Positions 20,966-32,213 of a stretch of 64,000 bases of DNA are shown here, one piece after another. Positions within the stretch are counted from its first letter, which is position 1. Every line of letters begins with the position of its first letter. Source of the stretch: Lateolabrax maculatus (lineage: Eukaryota > Chordata > Actinopteri > Acropomatiformes > Lateolabracidae); contig CM062219.1 in assembly GCA_031216445.1 (NCBI GenBank), forward strand, positions 18,389,001-18,453,000. Reading direction: 5' to 3'. The notes beneath the pieces are model-generated. The model worked only from the letters and a program-made list of their open reading frames with translations, ran no database searches and had not been told where the DNA came from. Position numbers and translations under genes: made by a program.

Positions 20966-23525
20966 CTTTTGGACAGAGGGAACTTGATCACAGGGAAGCT
21001 CAGATGTCCTTCCTCCAACCGTGAGGCTGACTGAGTTCCTTTTTTCCCCTCAGCGATGAACTACCAGAAGCAGTGATTTACCTGGAATGGGCTTTATCGA
21101 AACTGGATTTTCTGGGTTGACCGCTGCTGTAGATGAAGTAGAGAGAAGAGGCGTTACTTAGTTTGTTGCATTTGCATGAATGTCAATGCAAAGCACAGGT
21201 CAGCTGGTGAAAAACGGCATGCCTACAACTGATTACCTAAGTTACATTAGCACCTTTCTGTCTGGGGCACTGCTGAGTTCTGAGGGACCACCGATGTTTG
21301 TTCGAGTCTTTAAACTCCCGAATCCTTCACAACAACCCCTTAATCCTAATTAAGAAGGATTAGAAAACCATTACATACCAAATTCTTCTGTTTTATAACA
21401 GTACGCAAAGGGGACTCAGTGCTTTCCTCGCTTACATATATGACCCTCAACTCCCTACAAAGGCTGGAGTGATGACCAAAACTGAGACAGAGACAAGTAA
21501 ATTAACTGTCCCAGTTCTTCATTACGGAGTAGCTGTGGTGATATCTGCTGTAGAAATATTGTTGTTAAATCTACATGCTCATTGAAGTTGAAAACATTTA
21601 CAGTCATGCATTTGCAGCAGAATTGATTAAATGTTAGTCAATGTAAATAAATCATGGAAATTAACTTTAAATGGGGATTTCAATATTTTTGTATTCTAAC
21701 CTTTCGGAAGCATGGAAGCAGATCCAGAAAGGTATATATAAATCATTACACATATTCAAAACATTGTAATTTTACAAAAACATATATAAATTATAAAATA
21801 ATAATATAACATAGACATAAATAATATTTGAAAGGAATATCTGTATACAGTACATTTCTAGTTCTAAAAGTATATAATGTCCCATTGGACTGAAAGGTGT
21901 ACAAATGACCACTGTACAATTACTTTCTGCCAGTAAGGGATTAGTGGTTTAGAAAACAAACACAGCTACAACGATTGGCTGTAATTAGCATAATTTGTCT
22001 GATGCAAAAGTTTTGGCATCAGCACTCTAATAATACAAAGGCTCTACAGAGGCCAGATCAGTGGCCAAAATGCTGGTTGATTAAATGAATCAGGCATATT
22101 GAGAAACTGCATCCACAGAGGAACAGAACAGTTGAAACTAACCAGAGGGGATATTTAAAATTTAAATGTATTTATTTCCCTCTGTATAATAATTAAAACT
22201 ATTTGGGAAAATAGTAAAAAAAATACCAACAATTACTTCCTTCAAAACAGTACATTTGAAAATAAAGCAGTTGTTGTTGATTTTTTTAAAAAATTTCTTT
22301 GCATATTATTGCCAACATGCCATCCTTATGGATTTTTATATTTGTACAAAAAAAATGATGTTTAAAGTATTTGTAAAATTAACATAACGTGCCACACATT
22401 TCTGTTGCTGTTCCATAAATTCACCACTTTTACAGAAATACAGTGACTAATTAGTCCTGAGCCTTTGTTTCTTAAACGTGCATATTCTTCTCAAATCATA
22501 TTGACTCTCTCAATTTAAACAAGTTTTGGATACTTTCAGGTAGACATTTGTTTTTGACGTGATACAAGATTTGTGCCTCTAAATTTTAGAGCCTTTGGTT
22601 TAATAAACATTGGTTAGTTGGTTCTTGAAAAGTAGTTTTGTTTGTGTTTGATTTGTATTTGTTTTATATGTGGTTCCCCATACTTCCACACAGTAAGTGA
22701 TGTACGTTAGTTAGATGTTAGATGTATGTAAGTAAATAATGTAAAGTGTATACAGTATCGCAGTAGATTTTGAATTTTTTTTCACATACTTTAACTCATT
22801 GTTTATAACCAATCCCAAAAAGTAGATTTCAGACAATCACCATACATATGTTTTCTTTGTAAATTTGTCAAATAATTGTCAACGATGATTAATTTAGTCT
22901 TACTTTAATTCAGAGATAGTTTGTTATAATCAAACCAACTCTTTAGAAGTTTTAATTATTTTTAACAGTCTCAAAACATTTTCAACTATTCACAGAAGAA
23001 AATACATTTGTATTATCTGCACATAACATTGCAACATCTTAATAATGTTTTGGAAACCTATAATATAGCTTGACGAGTAACCCTCAATTATTTATTTATT
23101 AATAATATTTATCTGAACATATTGATACGTATTTTCCAGGTAGCTACTAAACGCTGTGCAACCCTCCTAATGCCATGTTCTGTATATACTGTATTCCTCT
23201 GGCTACCTGAGTATGCAGTATGTGAAGTGGCCTGAAATACTGAATTGCTAAAGGCATTTTTCAAGAATTGTTTGTTACTTTGGAGGCCCTGTACTTGCTC
23301 CAATGATGGTGTGGACATGAAAAGTTTAATTCCTATCAAAACTTTTGAAAACTTTTTGTGTGTCTCGAGCGAACATGCAAAATCCACCACAGATCATAAC
23401 AGACAAGCCTCTGTTTATTTTAAGTACTGCCTCAGGATGTGGTATTGTGGTCTGACTGGAGGAGAATCAAACTGTTGACGATCACAAGCGTCATGATGAG
23501 AAAGCTGGTTTTCAAGGATCTGCCT

Positions 23526-23575
23526 TGCAGTTCTCCAGTTTGTTTGCATAATTGCAAACAAACTGGAGAACTGCA
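23526..23575. repeat. Perfect 23-bp inverted repeat with 4-nt loop
   Basis: The arm at 23526-23548 (beginning TGCAGTTCTCC) is the exact reverse complement of 23553-23575, separated by TAAT. No mismatches across 23 base pairs. Confidence 0.95.
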
Positions 23576-23861
23576 TTTCAGGTTTCCCCTGTACTTTATA
23601 TATTGAAAACACAACATAGTGACATAACAGCACAACGTGGCTGAAAACATGTTGGATTAAGCATTTGTAAGTGCATTAGTTTGCCGTCAGCATAGTTAGA
23701 AAGATTAGAGCATGGCTTTCCATTCAAAACAAAGACAATGACAAAGATACATTCTTGGTCTGCCTGATTGCTGATTAACAACATTTATAATGAACCAGAA
23801 TGCTAAATAATAATAAATAAACTATATAAAAAAGCATTTGACAAAGTGAATGTAAAACAGG

Positions 23862-23990
23862 TGGGGTGGTGTAGTTTGGTTGACTGTGGAACTAGTGGAT
23901 TAGGGGTTCAATTCCCACCTGTGACCGCTATAATAAATATAAAACTGCACGGTGTTTTGAAAGAAATTGTCCAATCACTGAAGCATTTAT
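23862..23990 (+). mobile_element. tRNA-derived SINE head
   Basis: A-box-like TGGTGTAGTTTGG (23867-23879) and a near-consensus B box GGTTCAATTCC (23905-23915) with normal spacing, followed by an unrelated AT-rich tail. Not a tRNA gene: no paired acceptor stem was seen. Confidence 0.6.
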
Positions 23991-24289
23991 ATATTTTTAG
24001 GTGTATCTGAAGACATGGACTTAACCTGAGCTCACACACAGACCGAAGGGATGTCAGCATATTCTCACGGCCGTTAGCCCGAGCTCACACATGCAGTATC
24101 CTACATAGAACGCAGGTTTTCATGTGTCTCATGAAAAGTGATGACCTTATTCTTCATAACAATTCTACACATTTTTGTTTACATCAGACAATCTCTGAAA
24201 GGGAGTGGACCGGTAGGAGATATTGATTATTTAATTAGTTTGTAATATTGTTACAAGGTAATTGCAGACATAGAATGCAATTATGCTGA

Positions 24290-24645
24290 GCCTGACCAGA
24301 ATGTCATTGATTTTGCATGTATTTGGTCATAAATTAAAGTATCGGATGTGAAATTTTGACCTGATGCTAGATTAAAAGTCATCAGATCACCAAAGTAAAT
24401 ACAATTCATCCAGAGGAGGCCATGACTTTGTGTGGCCTTGGCATTTAATACCAATTTCCCAGATAGATGCCAAGATATTTCACTCAAAACCAAAAAAGTC
24501 AGCCTCATGGTGGCACTATAGTAAAAGTCAGGGGATCAGCAAAGTTGGTATAGGATTCATCCTCTGGGAACAACGTGTGTTTGTCCAATGGTCGGGTGCC
24601 AATCCATCTAGCAGATGTTGAGATATTTCACAGGATGAGTAAATA
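24290..24645 (-). repeat. Dispersed repeat family B, copy 4
   Basis: 'aaattttgacctgatgctag', 'caaaaaagtcagcctcatgg' and 'aggattcatcctctgggaac' parallel copy 3. Diverged. Confidence 0.7.
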
Positions 24646-25156
24646 ATACAGGCTGATCTTTAACAATTGCTAATAATTTCAATTGAATTACCATACCATT
24701 CAAGAAATAATTGACTTGGTAATATAACAATAAATACTTGTACAGTCTATGATATCTTTAGAAAAATACAGTATAATCGATCCTCAGTAGAGACTGAATA
24801 TATTTTTTAATTAGCACTCAAGCAATGAGGACAGACTTTTAGATACATTGCTGAACAAAACCTGCACTTTTTAACTTCCGTGAAGTTGGGATATATTGCA
24901 GGATTGTTGTATTAACCTGCAGGAGTTTTATGCAGGTGTACAGCCTGTAGCGTGCATATGTAAGTTGTGAGGCTCGGGGTAGAACTCAGGTGAATATTTA
25001 AACCTGCACACTCTCACGCACTGCTCTTTTGCATACATGTAAACCATGACAACCCCTTCCAGCTTATCGCCGACATTTTACTTTCTGTCTCTGACTGAAG
25101 GGAAGTGGAGCTGATTTCCTCTTGTGATACCAACATCAGCTCATCTTCCTCCTGAG

Positions 25157-25157
<1 letters not shown>

Positions 25158-25194
<37 letters not shown>
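25158..25194. repeat. CA microsatellite
   Basis: About 18 uninterrupted CA units. Confidence 0.95.
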
Positions 25195-25196
<2 letters not shown>

Positions 25197-25372
25197 CCAC
25201 ACTGTTATTATTATTATGAATTATTATTTACAACAGAGAGAGATACACAACTACAAACCTACAGCTGAGTGAAATTCATGCAGAAACAGAAATAACTAAG
25301 AAGTGAGACAATTGGCTCCATCCACACATTATAATAAAGTTGACAGGAAATGAACGCTCTCTGCTTCCTTAC

Positions 25373-25565
25373 CTCAACAGGCATGGTCGTGTGAAGACGC
25401 TGGTGAATGCAGGTTAGTGACACACTGGTGTTGTGTGATGTAAACTCTGCGGCGGACTGACTGACTGACTGATTGACGTGTGATGAGGAGCAAAGTGCTG
25501 CAGCAACTGTAAAGCATCCTCACCACTTCCTCCCTCTCTCTCTCCCTCCCTCTCTCTCTGCCCAC
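25373..25565 (-). other. pip5k1b: Candidate first exon of pip5k1b (5' UTR plus MPVE)
   Basis: On the minus strand a CATATAAG TATA-like box (about 25591-25598) is followed about 30 bases later by a purine-rich leader and, at 25384, by ACCATGCCTGTTGAG|GTAAGG. The ATG has A at -3, encodes MPVE, and its donor is phase 0, so it joins in frame to the ATG-leading exon at 20965. The protein would then begin MPVEMSTATTD. Both Met codons are possible starts. Assignment to pip5k1b is by position, strand and phase. Confidence 0.5.
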
Positions 25566-25590
25566 CTACCTGCTGTATTGTTCCTCAGAA

Positions 25591-25598
25591 CTTATATG
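25591..25598 (-). promoter_or_regulatory. TATA-like box
   Basis: CTCATATAAG on the minus strand, about 210 bases upstream of the ATG at 25384 and suitably placed for a start near 25565. Confidence 0.4.
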
Positions 25599-25599
25599 A

Positions 25600-27640
25600 G
25601 TCACACTGAGTTGCAGTTGTTAGTTTTGCTGAAGTGTAGACGTGTGGGAAAAACACCAGAGCCTTTATAACATTTTCTACTTTCTTATTGGCTACTTTCT
25701 ATGCTTATAATAGAATCATACTTAATGAATTGTGATATTTACATTTCATTTGGTTATTAATTTAGTTATGTTGTCTTTTCTAACTTTAAAAAAAAGTATT
25801 ATTATTATCATTAGCTAATAGATGTTGAGCAGCACATTATAATTTATAACTATTTATTTCAGGGGGAATTATATGTCTTTATTAGATGGAAGACAGTAGA
25901 GAGATGACAGGATATAAGGGGAGAGAGAGAGATGGGAAATTACCTGCAACACTACTTTCTGTATAGTGTCTAACTTACCATTTGGCAGGCTTATAGTGCA
26001 ACAAGATGCAGGTTGCAGTATTTTATGATTGTTATTATCAGCAATTCCTCCTTCTCTTCTTCTCTTCCTCTTCCTCTTCATTATCGATTTCCCCTGTTTG
26101 CTCTCTCTCTCTGTCTCCCACCGTATGTCTCTCTGTGTATTGTGTCTCTTCCTCTGCCTTTGACTTTCTCTTTCTCTCAGGTCATGACATTTTGATTCAA
26201 ATGAGCCTCAGTGTCATTATGGACATAATGTATATTGTACACATGTTGCATATTGTAAAAGCATAACGATGTGGACTAGAAAAAGGGTGAAGCCCATAAT
26301 TACTGTTCACAGCTCTAACGACACACACCAGATACACACCAAAGCAACACATTGTGGCAAAGCAAGTACATTTTCATAGGAGTGCCCAGGCTGGATCATA
26401 TATAATGGGCTTTTCTGTTTTTATATGACCTTTATTAGATTAAACAATCTCTGATGCTGTTATTAAAGTATCAATCAACACAGGTTAGAGGGTGTCTGCT
26501 TATTGACAAAATGTTTCTAAGTTAAGCTCACATTAGTCTAAACAAACACGATACTGACATAAAAAAACAACAACTAGTGTTTTCACTTAAAAATAAATAC
26601 TGACTGAAAATGTCTAATGGACTCTACCACAGCCCCACAACAGGCCAAACAGCTGCTGGCACCTTGGTGTGTGTTCTGAGCTCTAAACAAAGTGACCTCA
26701 GAGCAGAGCGGGGGAAGTAAGGAGCTTAAGGAGTCCTGAGAGCACTTTGAGTAGAGTTGTACAGTAGGCTGCAGCCTGGCATGAAAAAAAAAAAAAAAAA
26801 AAAAAAAGACTTTCCAGATCATTTGAAGAACAAAGATGTCAGTGTTTCCCTCTGGCCTCTAGGGGGTGCTGTTGCAGCTCCGGCACACCTGCCAAACTTT
26901 CCACTTACAAAGGGCCCATTCATCTTCTCCCATATACAGTAACACTGCTGTATGGTAATAATCCGTACACATCTGAGCTGCTGTGTACTATGTTCCTGTT
27001 GATTGTCTGAGAATTCACTTATTTACATTTTCAGTTTTTCTTCCCCCACTTTGTTTCCTTTGTTGTTCTCTAGTTCCTTCCTCATTTTTTTGCACTTGCA
27101 TTTGTATCGTTATTTACTCCCGAGAACAATTCTCTATTTCTCAGCCTCCCTTTGTCATTTTCTCTCCCTCTAAGTGGGACAGAGTTCGAGTTGTTGGAGG
27201 TTTGTTTGGGAACACCAGAGGGGACATGCTGCCCGTGTCAAGACGGTGACTTGAGGCCATCAGATATCAGCTCAGCCCTCCAAGATTCAACACACAACCT
27301 TTGTCACATTTGGCTGCAAGACAGCTGTGAGGGTGCAGAGCTGCTGGTTTGGGTTTGATACTGTAAGATTTCCTGTTTCTCCCAGTGATCAAAGAATGTA
27401 AGTATTTATCATTATGTAAGGCCATGTCATGTCTTTTTTTCTTGATCCCTGTCCAGTTTTTTTTATCTTGAAATGTCAAAATAGTACTCTGTTTTAATTT
27501 GTTTAATTTATTTAAACACTTTTAATGCATTTTGTAAAGCTTTGAAATTGCTTTTATGTATAAAATGTGCTATAAAAAATTATTAAAATTAGTTGGGAGA
27601 TTAAAAAATATTGCAGCATGCAGCACACAATGAAGTAGGA
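25600..27640. other. Intergenic DNA between pip5k1b and the angptl8-like gene
   Basis: Contains pyrimidine-rich runs (26040-26180) and a poly-A tract (26784-26807). No supported gene. Confidence 0.5.
26784..26807. repeat. Poly-A tract
   Basis: Twenty-four A in a row. Confidence 0.9.
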
Positions 27641-27935
27641 AGCAACTTTAAACAAAGTCAACCCTTTATTGGCAGGTATTAAAGGAGACACAAAAACAAA
27701 CCCAGTTACAAAACATGGCTGGAGTGAAGCAAGGCAACAGACACCTCATCTCTGGTCAAAACTATAAGCCAGAACAAAAAGGACAATTAACAACATAAAC
27801 CATCACATTCTGAACAGACACATTACAAACACTAACAAAATGTAACATCTGCACTTTGGAACATAAACAACAAACTTAAGAAACCAAGTACACAGTCCAA
27901 CACAAGGCATGATGGGAGATGGAGGCCGCCACTAC
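27640..27935 (-). repeat. Repeat F copy 1 (retroelement end or LTR-like)
   Basis: Its reverse complement matches 47440-47690 over about 240 bases at high identity (for example 'aagtttgttgtttatgttcc' and 'aaagtgcagatgtta' in both). On the minus strand it ends with AATAAAGGGTTGAC, a poly(A)-signal-like element. No internal coding region nearby. Confidence 0.75.
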
Positions 27936-28479
27936 AATATTTTTGATTGATGAATAACTTACACATAATTCAACTCGACTGTCGACAGTTCAGTGTGTGG
28001 AATCTCTGGAGTCTCCCTTTAAAATATGTGAAATAAATGTGCTGATTGGTGTGAAATGCTGTCACTTGGTTTCAGTACACATCAACTTGCTTTAAGAATT
28101 GTGTGGATTTGAGTGTCATTACTAGGAAACTGCTATGTGAACAGGTGGAATTCTTTCTAAATGACTAAATGACTTGCAAAACGCCGGAGGACATTTACAT
28201 AAACATGTCCAAAAAATTTGAGGTTATGTAATGGTTATGCCGTGTTGTGAATTGCACCAGTATGTAGACTTAAACATGAATCACTTGTATACTCACAGAA
28301 TATACTTTTACTTTTATCCCAACCCACTGAAAGAATATTCCACTGTCTTTACTGGAGATTACTCAAAATTTTGACAAACAGCTTTGATAATGCATATCAC
28401 TGTGCTCTTTCATGGTACATGTGACCTTCCCATGCGTACAGATGACACTATTTGAATTAATGAGACCAAAGAAACATAC

Positions 28480-28906
28480 ATGACTGGATTAGATTCTTTA
28501 TTTTTAGATGCTGACACTCTCAGCTGTGTGTGTTGTCAGTCTGAAGGTTTCTCTGACTTCAGTGTGCGTCTGTTTATTTGGGTGTGTGTGAGCACAGTAT
28601 TGTAACAAGGCGTTTCACCATTGTCCTCGACCACAATATTGTGGAAGTCAGAGCCACAACATGACGGCTCAGCAACAGGAACGTTATATTTTTGAAACCA
28701 TTTTCAAAAAGAGGACAAGACACATTGACTACAGTTTTGTTGTTGTTGTTGTATTCGACAGAATTGGAAAGATCACATTTAGGTGCAGGTTTGTTGGTTG
28801 TGACCCATCTTTTTGTGAGTTTCAGAGAAGTTCATTCGGTCGGTTTCACGGAGTCCTTCCCTTTGAGCGGGTCGATTCATAGTCGCTGTGTTGATGCAGC
28901 TGCTCA
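28480..28906 (-). other. angptl8: angptl8-like 3' UTR with poly(A) signals
   Basis: Two minus-strand AATAAA hexamers, at 28578-28573 and 28503-28498, lie 330-410 bases below the stop. Either could end the transcript. Confidence 0.45.
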
Positions 28907-28963
28907 TCAGACGCAGCAAGAGTCAGAATGTGCCCTCAGTGCTGCTGGGAGGCTCTCAGACAC
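28907..28963 (-). CDS. angptl8: angptl8-like exon 4, residues 207-224 and stop
   Basis: After GTTTTAG the frame reads VSESLPAALRAHSDSCCV and then TGA (28909-28907). The paired cysteines near the end are notable. Confidence 0.7.
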   Translation of the reverse strand: MSESLPAALRAHSDSCCV

Positions 28964-30726
28964 CTAAAACAAACACACACAGGCCGGCCACCAATAAAGA
29001 CATGCACTATTGTTTAACCATAGAAAACTATGAGGCTAATGTACAACATGGCTAGACCTGTAACAATTTCCCTGTAGAGGTTAAAAAGTGCACCTTACTG
29101 GAATACTTCAAACACATAAATAATGTAAACTTGCTAATACCTAGAAACTTTTATTATGTTTAACCACATCTAAAGTACATGTTGTTATTTATTTAATAAT
29201 TTTGAATGTTTGGAAATATCCCTTGTCTCTTTTGAAAATCTTTCTTCTGCTTTCTTTTCAATTTTTTTTTTCTTTTTACGTATATTTTTCATCTCTCATG
29301 AGGCACATAGTATTGCATCATTTATAGGGTAAAATGTGCAACATAAATTCAGTTGTATTATCATTATTATAACATGACATGATTATTTTAACAACAACAT
29401 TGCAAATATAAAAAAAAACTATAATGATTTTGATATAGACTTTGTACTAGCCTTTTAACTAAGACACAAGAGTAATAATAATAATATTAATGTGAGACTG
29501 CAAGAATTTTCTTTAAGAAATATTTCCGTTCTGGGAGGTCAGAGGTGATGTTCCAGTTTAAATCAGCACCCCTGAAAGAGATGTACTACATTTGACATTT
29601 TTAGATTTCCTCATGGATCACGTGCCTGCAGTCGGAGAATAAGATGCAAGCATCAAACCTTGAGGTTACGTACTTGTTTCTCCAGGTGGTCGATGTGCTT
29701 GAGGCGCCTGTTAATCATTCTGTCCCGGGCTGAAACCTCTGAGGTCAGACCTAAAAGCTGTCTGGCCTGCTTATCCATGATAGCCTACAGCACAACAAAG
29801 ATATCACACAGCTAGAACAGTATCTGTCACGTCCACTGACATGTGTTTACTTCAACACAGAAACTACAAAAAATACGGTATATGGCCAAAAGTATGCAGG
29901 CTGTTTTTTTCCTGGTTAGGCCCCTTAGTTCCAATAAAAGGAAATCTTAATGCTACATCATGCAATGATATTAAGACAATTTGCCACAGTTTGCAGAAGA
30001 CTCTTTCATGCTTCAGCATGACCATGAATTGAACGGAATACAGCTGAGATTCAGAAGTCTTTAAATGCCTTTGTGTCGGTGACACACTCATTGGTCAAGT
30101 TCTGAGGTTTTTGTTCACCTTCACGGAGCTGATGTCGAGCTGAGTCTGACCCCCCGACCTGAGCTCTCTCAGGCTCTTGACTCTCTGGAGGATCCGGTTC
30201 ATCCGGTGCTGCATGGCTCCCTGCTCCGTCTCCAGATCCTCCAGCCCCTTCTGCAGATCTCTGGCCAACCTCCACATCCTGTCCACCCTGGCACTCAGTA
30301 TCTGCAGGTCCTTCCTCACCTGAAGACAGAACATGAGAGCACAATATTCACAGTGATAATATATATATATTTTATTATCTAAATTGCTTTGAAAAGTGGA
30401 TTTCTTCCTTTCTTCCTCACCTGCCTGTGAGTCCGTCCTGCCTGTAGACTCTGCTTACGGAGGCTCTCCAGACTCTTTGTGGCCCCATCCAGCTCTGCTG
30501 CCACCTGCTCTCCCCGCTGCTCCAGCTGCTCTGCGTTCTCCCCGACCCCCTGCAGCAGGTGAGCCAGTCCCAGAGAGAGCATCCTCAGCTGGGACACGGG
30601 GACCTCGCCTGCCTCCCGTGATGTGGGGCGATCACCTGGTGGAGGGGCACGGTGGGCCCGACAGAGTCCCACCAGCAAAAGGGACAGCTGCAGCGCTTGG
30701 CTCACTCTCATGCTACAAGATTTCAT
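28907..30726 (-). CDS. angptl8: ANGPTL8-like secreted coiled-coil protein (4 exons, 224 aa)
   Basis: Four exons with matching phase-0 borders (30421-30726, 30119-30319, 29674-29784, 28907-28963) encode 224 aa. Residues 7-24 form a signal peptide (VSQALQLSLLLVGLCRA). Residues 45-75, QLRMLSLGLAHLLQGVGENA followed by EQLEQ, resemble the lipase-inhibitory N-terminal segment of ANGPTL3/4/8. Coiled-coil heptads continue through about 105-165 and 175-206. The protein ends SDSCCV with no fibrinogen-like domain, and none of its conserved sequences is seen downstream. This length and four-exon form match ANGPTL8 (human 198 aa), whose known role is to form complexes with ANGPTL3/4 and regulate lipoprotein lipase. 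In mammals ANGPTL8 lies in a DOCK6 intron; no DOCK gene is seen here. Alternatives: a domain-losing paralogue of angptl3 or angptl4. Confidence 0.75.
29674..29784 (-). CDS. angptl8: angptl8-like exon 3, residues 170-206
   Basis: 111 bases after GCTGTAG; AIMDKQARQLLGLTSEVSAR, ending HIDHLEKQ before GTACGT. Confidence 0.75.
29873..30030. mobile_element. Nonautonomous DNA transposon fragment (family E, copy 1)
   Basis: Begins 'ggtatatggccaaaagtatg', the terminal signature of a widespread teleost DNA transposon family, and continues 'ttaggccccttagttccaat'. It sits inside intron 2 of the angptl8-like gene. A related copy is at 43946-44335. Confidence 0.6.
30119..30319 (-). CDS. angptl8: angptl8-like exon 2, residues 103-169
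   Basis: 201 bases after GTCTTCAG; VRKDLQILSARVDRMWRLAR and following heptads, ending LDISSVK before GTGAAC. Confidence 0.8.
30421..30726 (-). CDS. angptl8: angptl8-like exon 1, residues 1-102
   Basis: ATG at 30726 opens MKSCSMRVSQALQL; a second Met (residue 6) is an alternative start. Donor CAG|GTGAGG after RTHRQ. Contains the signal peptide and the LPL-inhibitor-like segment. Confidence 0.8.
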
Positions 30727-30820
30727 CAGGTGGAGACTCTGAAGGTCTAGATCCCCAATCTCGAGAGCCCAGAACCAGATCTGATCAACATACCAGACCT
30801 GTGGCTCCAGACAGGGCTGC

Positions 30821-30826
30821 TTTAAA
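30821..30826 (-). promoter_or_regulatory. angptl8: TATA-like TTTAAA of the angptl8-like gene
   Basis: GCTTTAAAGC lies about 95 bases upstream of the ATG on the minus strand, consistent with a short 5' UTR of about 65 bases. Confidence 0.45.
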
Positions 30827-30829
30827 GCT

Positions 30830-32200
30830 CAGGGGTCGTGTAGACATAAATCCACATCTGCGTGGCCTCTAGTGTCCTGATGTGCCTCAGATGTTCACTA
30901 AAGGGGTCTGGAGCTCCAGCATGGTGGATAGAGGGATGAGGAGAGGGAGGAGAGCCAGGCGGAGACGAGGGGGGAGTTCCCAGACTGACGCATTGACTAT
31001 AAAATAGAAACATTTTACCAGAGCTCTGAATATTCTATTTAAAATGAAGGATTTATTTAAAAAATCCTCTGTTGCTGATAAAAGCTAATGAGCGTAATTT
31101 GATGTGGAAGCTGCAGGTTTACAGCTGTCAACACTTTGCTGAACTTTGGACCCTTTTCTCCTCATGCATATAAGCCTGTGTTGGATTTGTTGGATTAATA
31201 CGTGAAAGTAAAGCAAGTGAGACATCTGCTGACTGTTAGAGGAGCTGCAATGAGCCTCTTCCTTTCTTGTTCTTGTCCACAGGACGCCTTGTAAGCCAGT
31301 GATTATTAATAGGCTACTTTTTAATTTCTTCATAGTATTTGCTGTTATCTCTAAATGAATAATCAGAACATGTTTAATGGCTAGATGTATTACTTTAATT
31401 CGCTGACATCAGTCAAGACCCTCAACTCATTGTTTGGGTTTTCCAGCCCGAATTGTACTGTTTTAGTTCACTCTTACCGCCCTCCTTGTGTTGTTTTCAG
31501 GCAAACCCGCAGCTGTTTTCTAACAAAAAAAGGTCTGAAAAACCACAGTATGTCACCCAAATACCCATGATGCTACTTTCCAGGAGCCAAACGGCAGACA
31601 GACACAGTTAGTGACCAGCTGATGAACATTTAGTGGCTAAAGAGCCATATATATTTTCCTCAGAAGTTGGTGGAGGCCAAAGCAGAGCCAAAAAGAGAGC
31701 ATTACATATGTAACTTTTATTCACCTGGTGGACGAAAACCTCCCTCAGAATGAATGATAATGTCCCTCCGTGTCTAAAATACTAAAAATAGCTGACAAAA
31801 TGAATACCAGTACACTTCCCCACCTCTTGGCTCTATTTTCTACAGTAACCCAGAAGGATACACAAATAAGAGAATACATATCCCACTTTAGCTGCTAGAT
31901 GTTGACCACCGACAGTCAACCGACATTTTCCAATAATTTGCTGGACTTTTCTTTCCTTAACTTGGAACCAAGCTTATACAAACTTCCCTTGGCAGGAGAA
32001 TATAGGCTGCAACTGTCATGCCAATAAAGCTTTGTTGAATTGAATTGGATTGAGGGAATTGGGGTACAAAACATGACTTCCTACTCTCAGACTCATGCTG
32101 AAAGAGCTGCTTTGTGCCAACAAGGGACAGACCAACAAACTGTCCTTTGAATTGTTTTGGAGTTGGGGCAGGCCTAATGCACAAACGACACTATGTCAAC
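30830..32200. other. Intergenic DNA with repeat family C
   Basis: No supported gene. Family C copy 2 occupies about 31420-31800. Confidence 0.5.
31420..31800 (+). repeat. Dispersed repeat family C, copy 2
   Basis: Shares with 35.44 kb 'ggttttccagcccgaattgt', 'gttagtgaccagctgatgaa', 'cagaagttggtggaggccaa' and 'gcagagccaaaaagagagca' type segments in order. Confidence 0.7.
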
Positions 32201-32213
32201 TCATAAAGCCTGA

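Larger units (their letters stand above)
21000..25372 (-). other. pip5k1b: Presumed first intron of pip5k1b
   Basis: About 4.4 kb, very AT-rich between 21.6 and 23.1 kb. No other gene seen. Contains a perfect hairpin (23.5 kb), a SINE head (23.9 kb), family B copy 4 and a CA microsatellite. Confidence 0.45.

Noticed and set aside
23862..23990. tRNA gene on the plus strand
   Set aside because: B box is good but the arms do not pair; a SINE head explains it.
25050..25157. Possible minus-strand exon EEDELMLVSQEEISSTSLQS after a GT-run acceptor
   Set aside because: The acceptor is just the microsatellite edge plus GGCTCAG, and no phase-compatible partner or family match was found.
28661..28967. 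Plus-strand ORFs opposite the angptl8-like last exon
   Set aside because: No splice sites or motifs; the minus-strand exon accounts for the open sequence.
30396..30872. 158-aa plus-strand ORF
   Set aside because: Antisense shadow of angptl8-like exon 1; proline-rich composition follows from the Leu/Gln/Gly-rich minus frame.
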